DNA from: Lytechinus pictus
Taxonomy: Eukaryota > Echinodermata > Echinoidea > Temnopleuroida > Toxopneustidae
DNA: 64,000 nucleotides
NCBI RefSeq assembly: GCF_037042905.1
Contig: NC_087257.1
Location: 29,472,001-29,536,000 of the forward strand
Reading direction: 5' to 3'
Position numbers and translations under genes: made by a program. The notes beneath the pieces are model-generated. The model saw only the letters and a list, made by a program, of their open reading frames with translations. It did no database searches and had not been told where the DNA came from. Below are positions 43,627-53,420 of the stretch, piece after piece (the stretch's first letter is position 1; each line of letters starts with the position of its first letter).

Positions 43627-43995
43627 TAAAGGGATGGTCCAGGCTGGAAATATGTATATCTCAATAAATAGAGTAAAATTTACAGAGCAGAATGCTGAAA
43701 AAATCATCAAAATCGGATAGCAAATAACGAAATTATTGAATTTTAAAGATTTGCATTATTCCGGTGAAACAGGTCTAGGCATGTCTTTATGAATATTCAT
43801 TAGGTGGGCTGATGTCATATCCCTACTTGTTCTTTTGTATTTTTTATATGAAATTAAGTTTATTCAAAATTCTTCTGCCAAGAACTAAAACAATGGGATT
43901 GACAGCTGAATAAGTGCATTCGTTATTTATTGGCGCAACTTATTTCATCATAATGGAGACACATCATTTACAAATGTATGAAAAAATGATATATT
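43627..43995. mobile_element. TA-type foldback element, left half only
   Basis: TTAAAGGGATGGTCCAGGC end and an interior like the other foldback elements (AAAATCGGATAGCAAATAA). No matching right end found. Confidence 0.6.
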
Positions 43996-44610
43996 TATGA
44001 TTTCATGTAATAACATAAGAAAAAGGAAATGTTCTCTAAAAATGTTTGATTGATTGATTGATTTTTATTTGTCAGGTAACTATGAACAAGTACAAGAAAA
44101 TATGAACAGAAGTGTATACCTTGACAGGATTGCCCACGAAAGCCGAGATGGCTTATTTCCAATGGGGTCCTTACATCAGTAATTGAAGACAATGTACATC
44201 TATGAAAAAACACCTATAGAAATCTACAAACTACATCAATTAAGTCTAGACCACTAAATTAACACGATGAATTAGTGTAAAACTTAATACATAAAAAGAC
44301 AAAAACAAATAAGTTTGTCATGAAAAACATTTACGCAGTCAACAAAATATGATTAAAATAATTGTAAAACAGGTTAGTAAACGATCATTACTTCTAAGTT
44401 ACATATGAGAATTATACTAATAATCAGTTTTTCAGTTTTTTAGTTTAAAAATGTACTATTAGAAACATAATAATTTTGACGTTTTTGTGATATAATTTTA
44501 ACATTTTCAAGAGGAACACAACAACATTTTATCTTTTTAATGTTATATCTTCGATGTGAAGCATTTTAAACGCATTGTTAGAATATTATGACAGTAGTAA
44601 TAAACGTTCT
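43996..44610. other. AT-rich filler inside the 6.1-kb insertion
   Basis: A (TGAT)n tract at 44045-44063 next to a stretch (TTTTATTTGTCAGGTAAC...) resembling the 3' end of a LINE or SINE. No gene seen. Confidence 0.4.
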
Positions 44611-44768
44611 GGGCTCCGTAACACAAAGGTTAGCGATTGATCGCTAAATGAAATGGCCTATCAAGATCATCGTTGCATGCGCATTTTACTCAGTAGACTG
44701 ACTAGCAACCAATCAGAATTGTTCTTTCAAATTAGCGATTAATCGCTAACCTTTGTGTTACGGAGCCC
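44611..44768. mobile_element. 158-bp palindromic MITE
   Basis: Arms of about 37 bp beginning GGGCTCCGTAACACAAAGG and ending CCTTTGTGTTACGGAGCCC, with one or so mismatches, around an unpaired centre. Confidence 0.85.
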
Positions 44769-44803
44769 TGGAAATGATTGATTGATTGATTTGATTGATT
44801 TTA

Positions 44804-44836
<33 letters not shown>
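44804..44836. repeat. (AT)n microsatellite upstream of the LINE
   Basis: A pure AT run directly after a (TTGA)n tract, facing the longer AT run at 48768-48837. Confidence 0.9.
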
Positions 44837-44837
<1 letters not shown>

Positions 44838-44900
44838 CGAAGAAGCTCAAAAAGCATTGAAGCTAGAGACGTAGCCTGGATTTCTTCAACTTTTATTCGT

Positions 44901-44936
44901 ACAAGCTTTCGGCCATTTAGTTCGGCCTTCTTCAGG
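44901..44936 (-). ncRNA. Hammerhead-ribozyme-like core (degenerate)
   Basis: On the minus strand CTGAAGA, a stem AGGCC...GGCC, then GAAA reproduce the order of a hammerhead core (CUGAUGA, stem II, GAAA) with U to A at one position. The stems I and III around it are not convincing. Such motifs are known in Penelope-like elements and retrozymes. Low confidence that it folds or cleaves. Confidence 0.3.
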
Positions 44937-45113
44937 TATCTGAAGATGTAAAAGACACAATGGCTTTACATGTACCATGCATATATTTTGATCAATTTAC
45001 TAAATATAGGTATATCTTAAAAGAAAATGTTTTACATCGGTAATGTTTAATTAGGATATATATATATATACATCATTTTCAACATTACATAACATTTATA
45101 TTAGTATAATCAT

Positions 45114-47962
45114 TCAGGATGAATGGAAATCAATTGACAATGAACTTAAAACGCTTTCAGGGCTTATCCACCATGATTTGGCTAGTAATGTATTAATCCC
45201 TAAAGAAGCTGGAAAGCAATATGTGGACATACTTACTGATTTGTTAGTAGACAGGCCAAATAGCGAGTTTGTGAATGACGATGTATATACAGCAACAGTA
45301 CGTAGAACATCTTCCCAAAACACTTCAGGAAGCGACTAAAATAACAAATAAACTGAGGAAAAAGGCATACAGTAGAAATGGAACAGATGTAGACAGGAAA
45401 GCATTCAGACAGGCTGTCAAAGCACACAGCCAATTGAAGAAAATACAAAGAAAAAAGGAAAACATGTCGAATACTCTGAAGCAAGAAAAAATGTATAGGA
45501 CAGACTTTTGGAAATTTGCTAAAAAGTGTTCAGAAGGATGTCTCGAAAAGTCACCATGTAAACCAACATTCGGAGTTGAAATGGCTACTGAATACTACAA
45601 CAGAACCTACACATCATGTAATCCTGTTGATTTAAGTAAACTGAATTGGTTTCCATACATAAGAGTAGATGAATCTTCATTCAACTTTGACCCAATAAGG
45701 CCAAAGCATGAGAAGCATTCTCCAGTATAAGAAACCAAATTCAGCACCAGGTGAAGATGGTATCATGTATGGGGTGTTGAAGAAGCTACCAAGCTCTCAT
45801 TTGTTCTTGGCTACTCTTTTTTCCAAACTTCTACGATCGGCAGACCCTCCAGATGAATGGTCAAGTAGTATTGTTACCTTGATCCATAAAGGTAATAGCA
45901 CGGAAGATCCAAGGTGCTTTCGAATGATTGCACTGACGTCTTGCATAGGGAAGATCTTCCACCAGATACTAGCTGACAGAGTGGAACAGTTCGCAGTTGA
46001 CAATGGACTTATTGATCCTGAGATGCAGAAAGCATTCCTTAAAGGCATCAATGGTTGTATAGAAAACAATCAAGTGGTCCACGAACTTTTGAATGACGCA
46101 AGGAGTCGGAACAGCACACGCGACCTTTTTTGATCTTCAAGACGCGTTTGGATCCGTGGAACATAACCTCCTTCATCATGTTCTTGAGGTTTACAAGTTT
46201 CCTGCAGAACTGAGGACATACGTTAAAAACCTATATGGTAGGCTCCAGGGCCAGGTACGGTCTCCGACTTGGAAAACGGCTAAATTTTCGTTCCGCAAGG
46301 GTGTCTCCCAGTGAGATCCATTGTCCCCAATAATCTTCCTACTTGTCTTTAACCCTGTGTTGAATCCTCTGAAATCATTGGAAAGTCGCTTTGGATATGA
46401 TCTTAACGGAACACAATTCATTAGCGTACCATTCGCGGATGATTTCAACTTGATAACTACCAACCAGCGTTCGCATCTACGACTTATAGATGAAATTACT
46501 TCTCTGACCAAAAGTATGCATCTCACGCTTAAACCATCGAAATGTTGGAGCATTTCGGTTAGTGTTGGGAAACCAACGAAAGTGGACTTTTCAATCAATG
46601 GCCAATGTCTCCAAACGTTCGAGGAAATTCCACAAAAATACTTAGGTTCAACAATAAATTTTCGCATGATGCCTTCAGAATCTTTCCTGTACATCAAGGA
46701 AAGGTTCAAAGTTATCTTGGGAAACATTGATTCTAGTCTCGTGAGGAATGAATATAAGGTCTCTGTTCTTACAAAATATTCACTTCCGTCTTTGCGATAC
46801 CTTTTGACAGTACATGACCTGACAAACACCCAACTGGCGGAATTGGACAGCATGGTCACAATGCAACTTAAGAAGTGGCTGAAAATACCATCGCATGGCG
46901 CTACATCAGCGATACTGTACAGCACGGATGGTTTGCAGTTTCGTACTCCATCACAGTTGTATAAAGAATCGCACGTCCTTGCTCATGCTTCTTCACGTTG
47001 GCAAGCAGATCCGAAGGTTCAGGCAGCCCTGGACTCTAAAGTTTCTCGTGAATCAACGTGGGTGCGCAAGATGTCCGTGGCTAACGCTGCCGTTTGCGAG
47101 GATATCGTTGATCGTTCAAGTGCATGGTGATAATTGGAAGAAAACTAAGAACAATATCAAAGTAACCCTCTCAGATGAAGTCACTGGTTTTTGGCGTGAC
47201 CAGGTTTCCCCTTTGGTGTTTCAGGGTGATTTCCTTAAACTGGTTGAATTAGAGAAGAGCGATCTCACCTGGAGATCGCTTATTTTTGACCTTCCCAAAG
47301 GTGTACTTAGTTTCATAACAAGAGCAGCAATTAACACATTGCCTTTTTGGGACAACCTAAAAAGATGGGGGAAAAGAATGAACACTAATTGTAAGTTATG
47401 TGGGAACCATGAAACACTTTGTCATATCCTGAATGCATGCTCCAAAGCATTAGACAGGGAACGTTTTAATTATAGGCATGATAGTGTGTTAGGGTACATG
47501 GTATCCATTATGAAGCCTGTGCAACTCTATGCTGATATTCAAGGATATATGATTTATGGAGGCACAATTCCCGCCAATATTGTAGCAACTATCGAAAGGC
47601 CGGACATACTTGTCGTAAACAATGTAAGAAAACATGTAACTTTAGGCGAGCTCACTGTCCCTATTGAACCCGATATAGATGCAGCACGGAAAAGGAAAAA
47701 TGAAAAGTACGCATTTCTTGTATCCGATATTGAAGATAGGGGTTTTAGATGTTCACTAATTTGCTTCGAGGTTGGGTCGAGAGGTCTGGTAACAAAAGAA
47801 AACAAAACTCAAATCTCTAAACTTCTAAGGTCAACTGGTCACTCTGTCAAAATAAAGAACCACATTAGATTGATTTCCAAAATTGCAATACTTACCTCAT
47901 ATGCAATTTACAATGCTAGATCCGAGCCAACCTGGACTAAGACAAACTTACTCCTGCCATAA
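45114..47962 (+). pseudogene. R2/Hero-type LINE (RT plus restriction-like endonuclease), broken
   Basis: The parts in order are a spacer (KRKAYSR-like basic region), an RT beginning KKPNSAPGEDGIMYG, QKAFLKGINGCIENN, FFDLQDAFGSVEHNLL, GVSQ*DPLSPIIF and VPFADDFNLIT, then a CCHC zinc motif CKLCGNHETLCHILNAC, and a terminal restriction-like endonuclease core RPDILVV...LTVP...KRKNEKY...VGSRG. This order is that of LINEs with a C-terminal REL nuclease (R2, NeSL, Hero groups). It is disabled by frame changes near 45300, 45720, 46110 and 47110 and by a TGA at 46312-46314 replacing the Gly of QGDP. Nothing of the N-terminal DNA-binding part is seen. The exact clade needs a tree. Confidence 0.82.
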
Positions 47963-48763
47963 GATGTTCTATTATAAAACCAATTCTTGCCTATTGCAGG
48001 AACGTTATTGATATAAACTACATACTTACCCTTTAAACTTATGTAAATTAATCATACCTCATCTTAATAATGTTAATATGTTACCGTTAGGACTTGAATG
48101 TAGAACATCCCCCTCGAATTATGCTACCATTAAGCCTTATTCAGCAGCGAATGTTCCTGCACTTACCTTAATATTAATAGCAGATTAACACGTGAGAGAA
48201 TGTGTATACTTTTAAGCTTTGCCGTGTTCTTATTCTTACCATCTATCTCTTTCTCTAGTTCTCATTCTTACCATCTCTCTCTTTCTGACGTCCCCTTTAT
48301 CTTGCTCTTGCTCTCTCAATCGATCTCTCTACCTCTCTCCCCCTCTCTCTCTTTCTATCTCTTTCGGTCATTCATTCTTTACCCTTATCCTTTGTATCTG
48401 CCGGATGTCGATTTTAACTGTATAATGCAATATGTATAGATTAAGTTTAGATTTGTGATCATTACTTGTAAAAATGTACTCAAATTTATCTGGCTCACAT
48501 TTATAATTACTTAATTGAATATCAAAATTGTTCAAATATGCAATGAATTTACAGTTTTCCAACGAGTTTCTTCCTGAATTGCGCACTTCACTCATGTTCT
48601 GTTATTTGTACAATGTTTATAATTATGTTTCGTTCATGTATAAGTTACAATGTTATGTTCACACCTATGCCATGTTACCCTGTATCTCGTTCGACAAGAA
48701 CTGATATCCTGGGTTTATTATGTTTATTACCTTTTTTATATGATTTATCAATAAAGAGGTGAT

Positions 48764-48767
<4 letters not shown>
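47963..48767 (+). other. LINE 3' flank / probable 3' UTR
   Basis: No ORF. A pyrimidine-rich CTCT tract lies at 48240-48365, and AATAAA at about 48751 precedes the AT microsatellite. Confidence 0.45.

Positions 48768-48837
<70 letters not shown>
48768..48837. repeat. (AT)n microsatellite
   Basis: About 70 bp of uninterrupted AT dinucleotide immediately after the LINE 3' flank. Confidence 0.97.
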
Positions 48838-48839
<2 letters not shown>

Positions 48840-49194
48840 TGGAGCATCAAAGGTTCTATGAGCTTGAGAACGATGTTCCAAGAAAAATATATAGATACAT
48901 AAATTATACATTGGCTAAAAGAATACATTCAATGATGCGAACATCAAATAAGAGGTCAGAGAAGAGCAATAGAGATAGAGTGAGGGTGAGAAACAGAGTG
49001 GGAGAGAGAGAGAATTGAATAGAAAGAAACATGAAGAAAGTACTAACAATATATAAAATGCAAGACATCATGTTTTGAGAACGAATACTCGTTGATAAGG
49101 TATTTTTGTTTGAATAATAATAATCATGATACTATAATAACGTTATATTTACCCAGGGTAGCCACTTTAGTTCCGAAAACTGTTCTGCCAGCGG

Positions 49195-49425
49195 GCCCTG
49201 CTATTATTATTACCCGGCTAAGCTAGGCTACCTATTCAGGTGCACACAGCTTTTAGAGGAATTACTTCCTGCCGGGTGATTCCCATTTACCTCACTTGGG
49301 TCGAGTGCAGCACACTGTGGATGAATTCCTTGCTGAAGGAAATTTCGCCATGGCTGGGATTTGAACCCACGACCCTCTGTTTCAAAGTCCGGAGACTAAT
49401 CCACTGGGCTATGATGCTCCCCAGC
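49195..49425 (-). mobile_element. tRNA-derived SINE
   Basis: The B-box complement GGATTTGAACC is at 49357-49367, followed by the A-box complement GACTAATCCACTGGG. The body matches the 8947 element (CTTGCTGAAGGAAATTTCGCC). It lies in the 6.1-kb insertion. Confidence 0.78.
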
Positions 49426-49454
49426 CCCCCCCCGCTTCCGCGGCCCCTGATGTT

Positions 49455-49543
49455 CAATCTCTAGGGTGTAATTTTAACACCTCAGTGTGTGGTCCTCTAT
49501 TAACACCAACTGGTGTTAGTTTTAACACCACATTTTTACAGTG
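49455..49543. repeat. AACACC-rich inverted repeat element
   Basis: Contains GGTGTAATTTTAACACC, AACACCAACTGGTGTTAG and TTTTAACACCAC, then TTTTTACAGTGTAC. It resembles a short element with ACAGTGTAAAAA termini that is common in marine animals (recollection, not searched). Confidence 0.5.
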
Positions 49544-49855
49544 TACTCGGAATGCCTGATGGGTGGGTGTCACGTTGAACATGCATTCATTATGATTTAA
49601 ATGAATAAAAGATTAATAAAAAAATGTAAGTTGAAATAAATGAGGTAGGGTGAGAAGAGAGAGAAAGAGAGGGGGGGGGGGGGATAACAGAGAGATATAA
49701 GATGAAAGGGGGTATAATCAATCCTACTTTATTCTTGACTTATACTGGGTGTATAAGCGCGCATAATATAAGCATGATAAAAAATATATACATATATTGT
49801 ATATGGGGATATATAGCATGTAATAGCATGTATAGTAAGTGATATTTATCTGTAA

Positions 49856-51466
49856 TTAATCAATTTTCTTGTTTTTAGATATATTTCGAAAACGATATAT
49901 ATGGATGCATACTACTGTGGTACATTTGAATAAAAGGTAAATAGAAAATATCATAAACACAGATATGAAAGCTATAACGTCGATAAGATAGTACTGGAAA
50001 ATATTCAAAGAGTCTACAGGTAACTCAAAATTATCAGTACCATGTTTGATAGCGTGGTCAATCCAAAATGCTGCCCGTTCAGCAGGCTTCATTGGCCGAT
50101 TCCGAAAATTAGCCGACATCCTTTTGGCTGTTTGCATGTATGTCTTATTAGAAGTCACTTCGTAAAGAGCTTCGTAAATCAAATCTGATGTTACTTCTTC
50201 TTTATTTAACTTCAGCCCCAAGCCGAACTGTGTGATTCTATTTGAGACACCAAACTGGTCTGCGAAGATTGGCATGACGACTGCAGGAACGCCATGATAG
50301 ATAGCTTCATAGTAGCTGTTGTGACCACCGTGAAAGAAAATAGCTTTTGTCTGAGGGTGTCCAAGGACATCATTCTGAGGCAACCATGGGACAATCTTAA
50401 TACTTGACGGGATCGGAAACGGTGGAGATGTCTTCAAGAGCCAGATGACTCTTTGAGGTAACCTAGCGAAGGCTTCCATAAATATCTTCACCAGTGCCAT
50501 GTTTGATTCGTCCAGTACCAAAAAGGTCCCAAATGAACAGATGATGATACCATCTCCTTCTGAACCTTGAATAAAGGACTCAATGTCTGATGGGAGTTGC
50601 TCAGGATCCTTCGCTGTAAGACCACCGACTGGGATGACATTAGGTGGTAATGCACAAGGATATTCTCCTACAAAATCGCTGTTCACAAACCACATCTTTG
50701 TCCTCTTTATAAGTTCATATGGGTCTAGAAGATTATATTGATTTGATAATTCTTTGTAAGGTTTAAACGAGAATTGTATTGCCAAGTTGCGATGCATTAC
50801 GAAAGAAAATGTATTAACTAGGCGTTCTTTGAAAGACATTATGTGGGAGTAAGAGGTCAACATAGACGGTACAAAAGCTGGATTGAAGCCTGAACCTTCA
50901 CTTGCTGTGTGGAAGCAAGGACTGGGATAGGGAACGACTGCAAAGTATGGAATATTGAGAACCTCTCCGATTATTGCTCCACATGCCCAGGTAATATCAT
51001 ATAAGAGTGACGAGAAGTTTGCAGATCGAAGTCGAGACATGAGCATTTTATCTTCCAGAATGGTGGCACAGTCATTTTGTCGTGTTGCGAGTATCATGAA
51101 ACTAACTTCCATTTCATTTCCCCTACCAGGTAATGAAAGAGATCGGCTGAAGTTGTTGAACTGCTCATGGATTTCGTCTGCCGGGATGGAATGCTTGAAT
51201 ATTTCATAATGGAACATCTCACCAAAACGACTCTGTCTGACATGGTCTTCGAAGGCGTTACTGACAAGATAGGTTAGATTATGGCCCCGGGTAAGGAGTT
51301 GTTCTCCAATGGCAGCTGAGAGGTAGAAATGACTTCCTTTGCCAATGAGGGGGCTTACCAGTATATTGGATGCCTCACAAGAGATGGCAAGTGTCATCCA
51401 GAGACTGATCGCTACAATCTTTGCCCGTTCAAACACTGATGATACTCCGACCTTTAGCATAGTCAT
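49856..51466 (-). CDS. UDP-glycosyltransferase (UGT), single coding exon, 536 aa
   Basis: UGTs are ER-membrane enzymes that transfer a sugar from a UDP-sugar to small lipophilic molecules. A signal-like hydrophobic stretch is at 15-34. Candidate catalytic residues are H46 (GKGSHFYLS) and D157 (LLYDITWAC). The UDP-sugar signature at about 359-404 contains VPWLPQNDVLGHP, HGGHN (379-383) and MPIFADQF. One membrane anchor lies at about 493-515, and the C-terminal KKID is a dilysine ER-retrieval motif. The length suits the family. The usual Thr before HGG is Phe here. I chose the ATG at 51466 (MTMLKVG) because an acceptor TTTTCAG|AGG at 51503 implies a non-coding leader; the open frame above it to 51721 is low-complexity and probably intron. 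Confidence 0.92.
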   Translation of the reverse strand: MTMLKVGVSSVFERAKIVAISLWMTLAISCEASNILVSPLIGKGSHFYLSAAIGEQLLTRGHNLTYLVSNAFEDHVRQSRFGEMFHYEIFKHSIPADEIHEQFNNFSRSLSLPGRGNEMEVSFMILATRQNDCATILEDKMLMSRLRSANFSSLLYDITWACGAIIGEVLNIPYFAVVPYPSPCFHTASEGSGFNPAFVPSMLTSYSHIMSFKERLVNTFSFVMHRNLAIQFSFKPYKELSNQYNLLDPYELIKRTKMWFVNSDFVGEYPCALPPNVIPVGGLTAKDPEQLPSDIESFIQGSEGDGIIICSFGTFLVLDESNMALVKIFMEAFARLPQRVIWLLKTSPPFPIPSSIKIVPWLPQNDVLGHPQTKAIFFHGGHNSYYEAIYHGVPAVVMPIFADQFGVSNRITQFGLGLKLNKEEVTSDLIYEALYEVTSNKTYMQTAKRMSANFRNRPMKPAERAAFWIDHAIKHGTDNFELPVDSLNIFQYYLIDVIAFISVFMIFSIYLLFKCTTVVCIHIYRFRNISKNKKID

Positions 51467-51499
51467 CTTTGAGACCTTCTCATTCCTAATTGGTACCTG

Positions 51500-51725
51500 A
51501 CCTCTGAAAAGAAAGGAAAGTACGTAACAAAGTAAATGAGGATTGGGTGGAGATAAAAAAAAAATAAGAAGAGGAAGAAGAAGAAGAAGGAGAAGGTGGA
51601 GGTGGAGAAAGAAGAGAATTAAGGAGGAGGAGGAACTTTGGAATTCCTTTAGTAAAGAATGAAAAAATGTATCAACTGTGAATTGAACCTTGACTTTGGC
51701 TGTGAATTCTAATGCTTTCATAGGG
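51500..51725. repeat. Purine-rich low-complexity tract upstream of UGT
   Basis: A GAA/GGA/GAG-rich tract at about 51558-51640 lies in the presumed first UGT intron. It creates a spurious in-frame Leu/Ser-rich extension of the UGT frame. Confidence 0.6.
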
Positions 51726-53100
51726 CAAAAAAAAAAGAAGAAATTTGTCGAAATTTATAGTCAATGAGATTGTTTTCCATTGACTGCATATATAATTTGA
51801 GATTTACTTTCAAATAAAGTATTTTACTTGATCTTCGATTATATTTGGTCAATAGCAAGTTCTTATTTTTTACACTGAAAATGGAAAATTTATTTCAAAT
51901 TCATTTTAAAAACACAAGACAAACAGCATGAACAGCGAGTTAAAGACCCAGACCGGAGTTAAAATTGAAATTGACAAATGCGAGCCATGTAAGCTACATA
52001 TTCAGTACACTAATTTGAGTTTTATGCATATTCACCGCTTGAAATCTGCGTATTTTGCTTAAGAAAAACTCAATTAACGAGTTTGACATTAGATTTTATC
52101 TTGTTTATCTCGTTTCTCAACGGCCTGAAGTACGTGACGCCACATTACGTGTCAGGTGGGTTGTGATTCATATACTTTTACGTAGAAAGAGGGATTATTA
52201 TTTTTTTTCGATTTCCAGATTATGAATTCGATTTTATTCATAATTTTCAGAGGAAATATTCGGTGTTCAAATTAATGGATAGAAACCTACAACTCTTCAC
52301 TTATGTTAAGTGATTTCTTTGTTTGGCTCATAGTACCATGGACCTAGTAGGACAGATGGGCGTTCATTGGGTACGTGCAGTTAGTGAATTCCTCAACATG
52401 TAACAAGTAGCAAGTATACTTGAATACATTACCCAGTTACATAAGTAGTACTCACCTGAAATGTAAATTACATCTAACCAAGTTTTCCACCCATTATTAC
52501 AATTTAATCAATCCAATATTTGTCTTTTCATGATATTTCCCAAATTGCAAATTTCAGTGAACTCATAAAATGCCTTTCATGTTATTTAAATACTCTGTTA
52601 TGAATTATTATGTAAGATATATTATGTTTATTGTCATGTTCCAAATGTAGATTTCATTGTTCATGTTAAATTTATACAATTGTTGTCTATAATTTTGCAC
52701 GGCATGTGAACAAGAAGAATTTACAATTATGGACAATAAATAAATACTTATACTTATAACTGTCATTGTCATTTGAAAATTCTATTTATATTTATCTATT
52801 GTGATCATATCATGGTCGCCGTCAATGAGGCCATTAGTTAGCAGATTAGACATTGATAAACAATGCACAAACTGTATGTGCGCAGACGATAATAAAGATC
52901 ACCAGTCAGGAAAATCAATGTGCCGTTCTGGGCCCCGTCTTACAAAGAGTTATCCAATCAAATTCAACTGTATGGAAATCCATCCCTATCATAATTTTTT
53001 TTCTGCAGGAAATTAGCAGAATCTCCCTAGTAAACTAGGAGAATCACACTAAATCTTAAAGAGAACGATGAACGATACGTACCTGTTTCACTAAACAACA
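51726..53100. other. Intergenic, no gene seen
   Basis: AT-rich sequence upstream of the UGT. I found no exon, TIR or tRNA-like block that I can support. Confidence 0.35.
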
Positions 53101-53107
53101 TGAACAA

Positions 53108-53420
53108 CAATGCGACGCGAAGCGCGAGCTGAAATTGTATATAGTGACCCGAAACTGGGACATTTTAAGGACTATCTTATAGAAAAAAATATACATATCT
53201 CACCATAGTCATCCAAGGCGAGCACCAAGCGCGTACTGATTTTTTTTTAGAATTACATCTAAACACACGTAGCACTTTGAACATGAGAAGTATCTCATTA
53301 TTATAATCAATTAATGCGAGAGCATATGGCCCCCATTCCAGAGAGGGGAGACCTTTGAAGGACTTTTCAAAGACCAACATTCTGGGGGGGGGGGGCACGC
53401 AGTATATAATGCATAGTGGG
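53108..53420. repeat. Older GCGAGCG-palindrome repeat fragment
   Basis: Units at about 53113 and 53216 with the spacer wording of the hAT-like elements, ending in a G-run. It forms the left flank into which the 53421 element inserted. Confidence 0.55.

Larger units (their letters stand above)
43449..49548. repeat. 6.1-kb insertion splitting duplication copy 2
   Basis: Copy 1 runs without a break through GGGATGTTACTCGGAACGCC (about 33650). In copy 2 GGGATGT is at about 43443 and ACTCGGAATGCC at about 49547. Between them lie a foldback fragment, a MITE, a hammerhead-like motif, the R2/Hero-type LINE, a SINE and an AACACC repeat. Confidence 0.8.
35493..49740. repeat. Segmental duplication, copy 2 (holds MFSD6-like gene B), split
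   Basis: Aligns to copy 1 over 35493-43449 and again over 49548-49740; the stretch between is a later insertion. Relative to copy 1 it carries a 1329-bp hAT-like element (41729-43057) and a 157-bp MITE (37014), and lacks about 150 bp of intron 1 (near 40140). Confidence 0.85.

Noticed and set aside
46191..46925. 244-codon minus-strand open frame
   Set aside because: It is the antisense of the R2/Hero-type RT; no domain is recognisable.
51467..51721. N-terminal extension of the UGT frame (MKALEF...)
   Set aside because: It is Ser/Leu-rich low-complexity, crosses a TTTTCAG acceptor, and would bury the signal peptide. The ATG at 51466 fits the family length.
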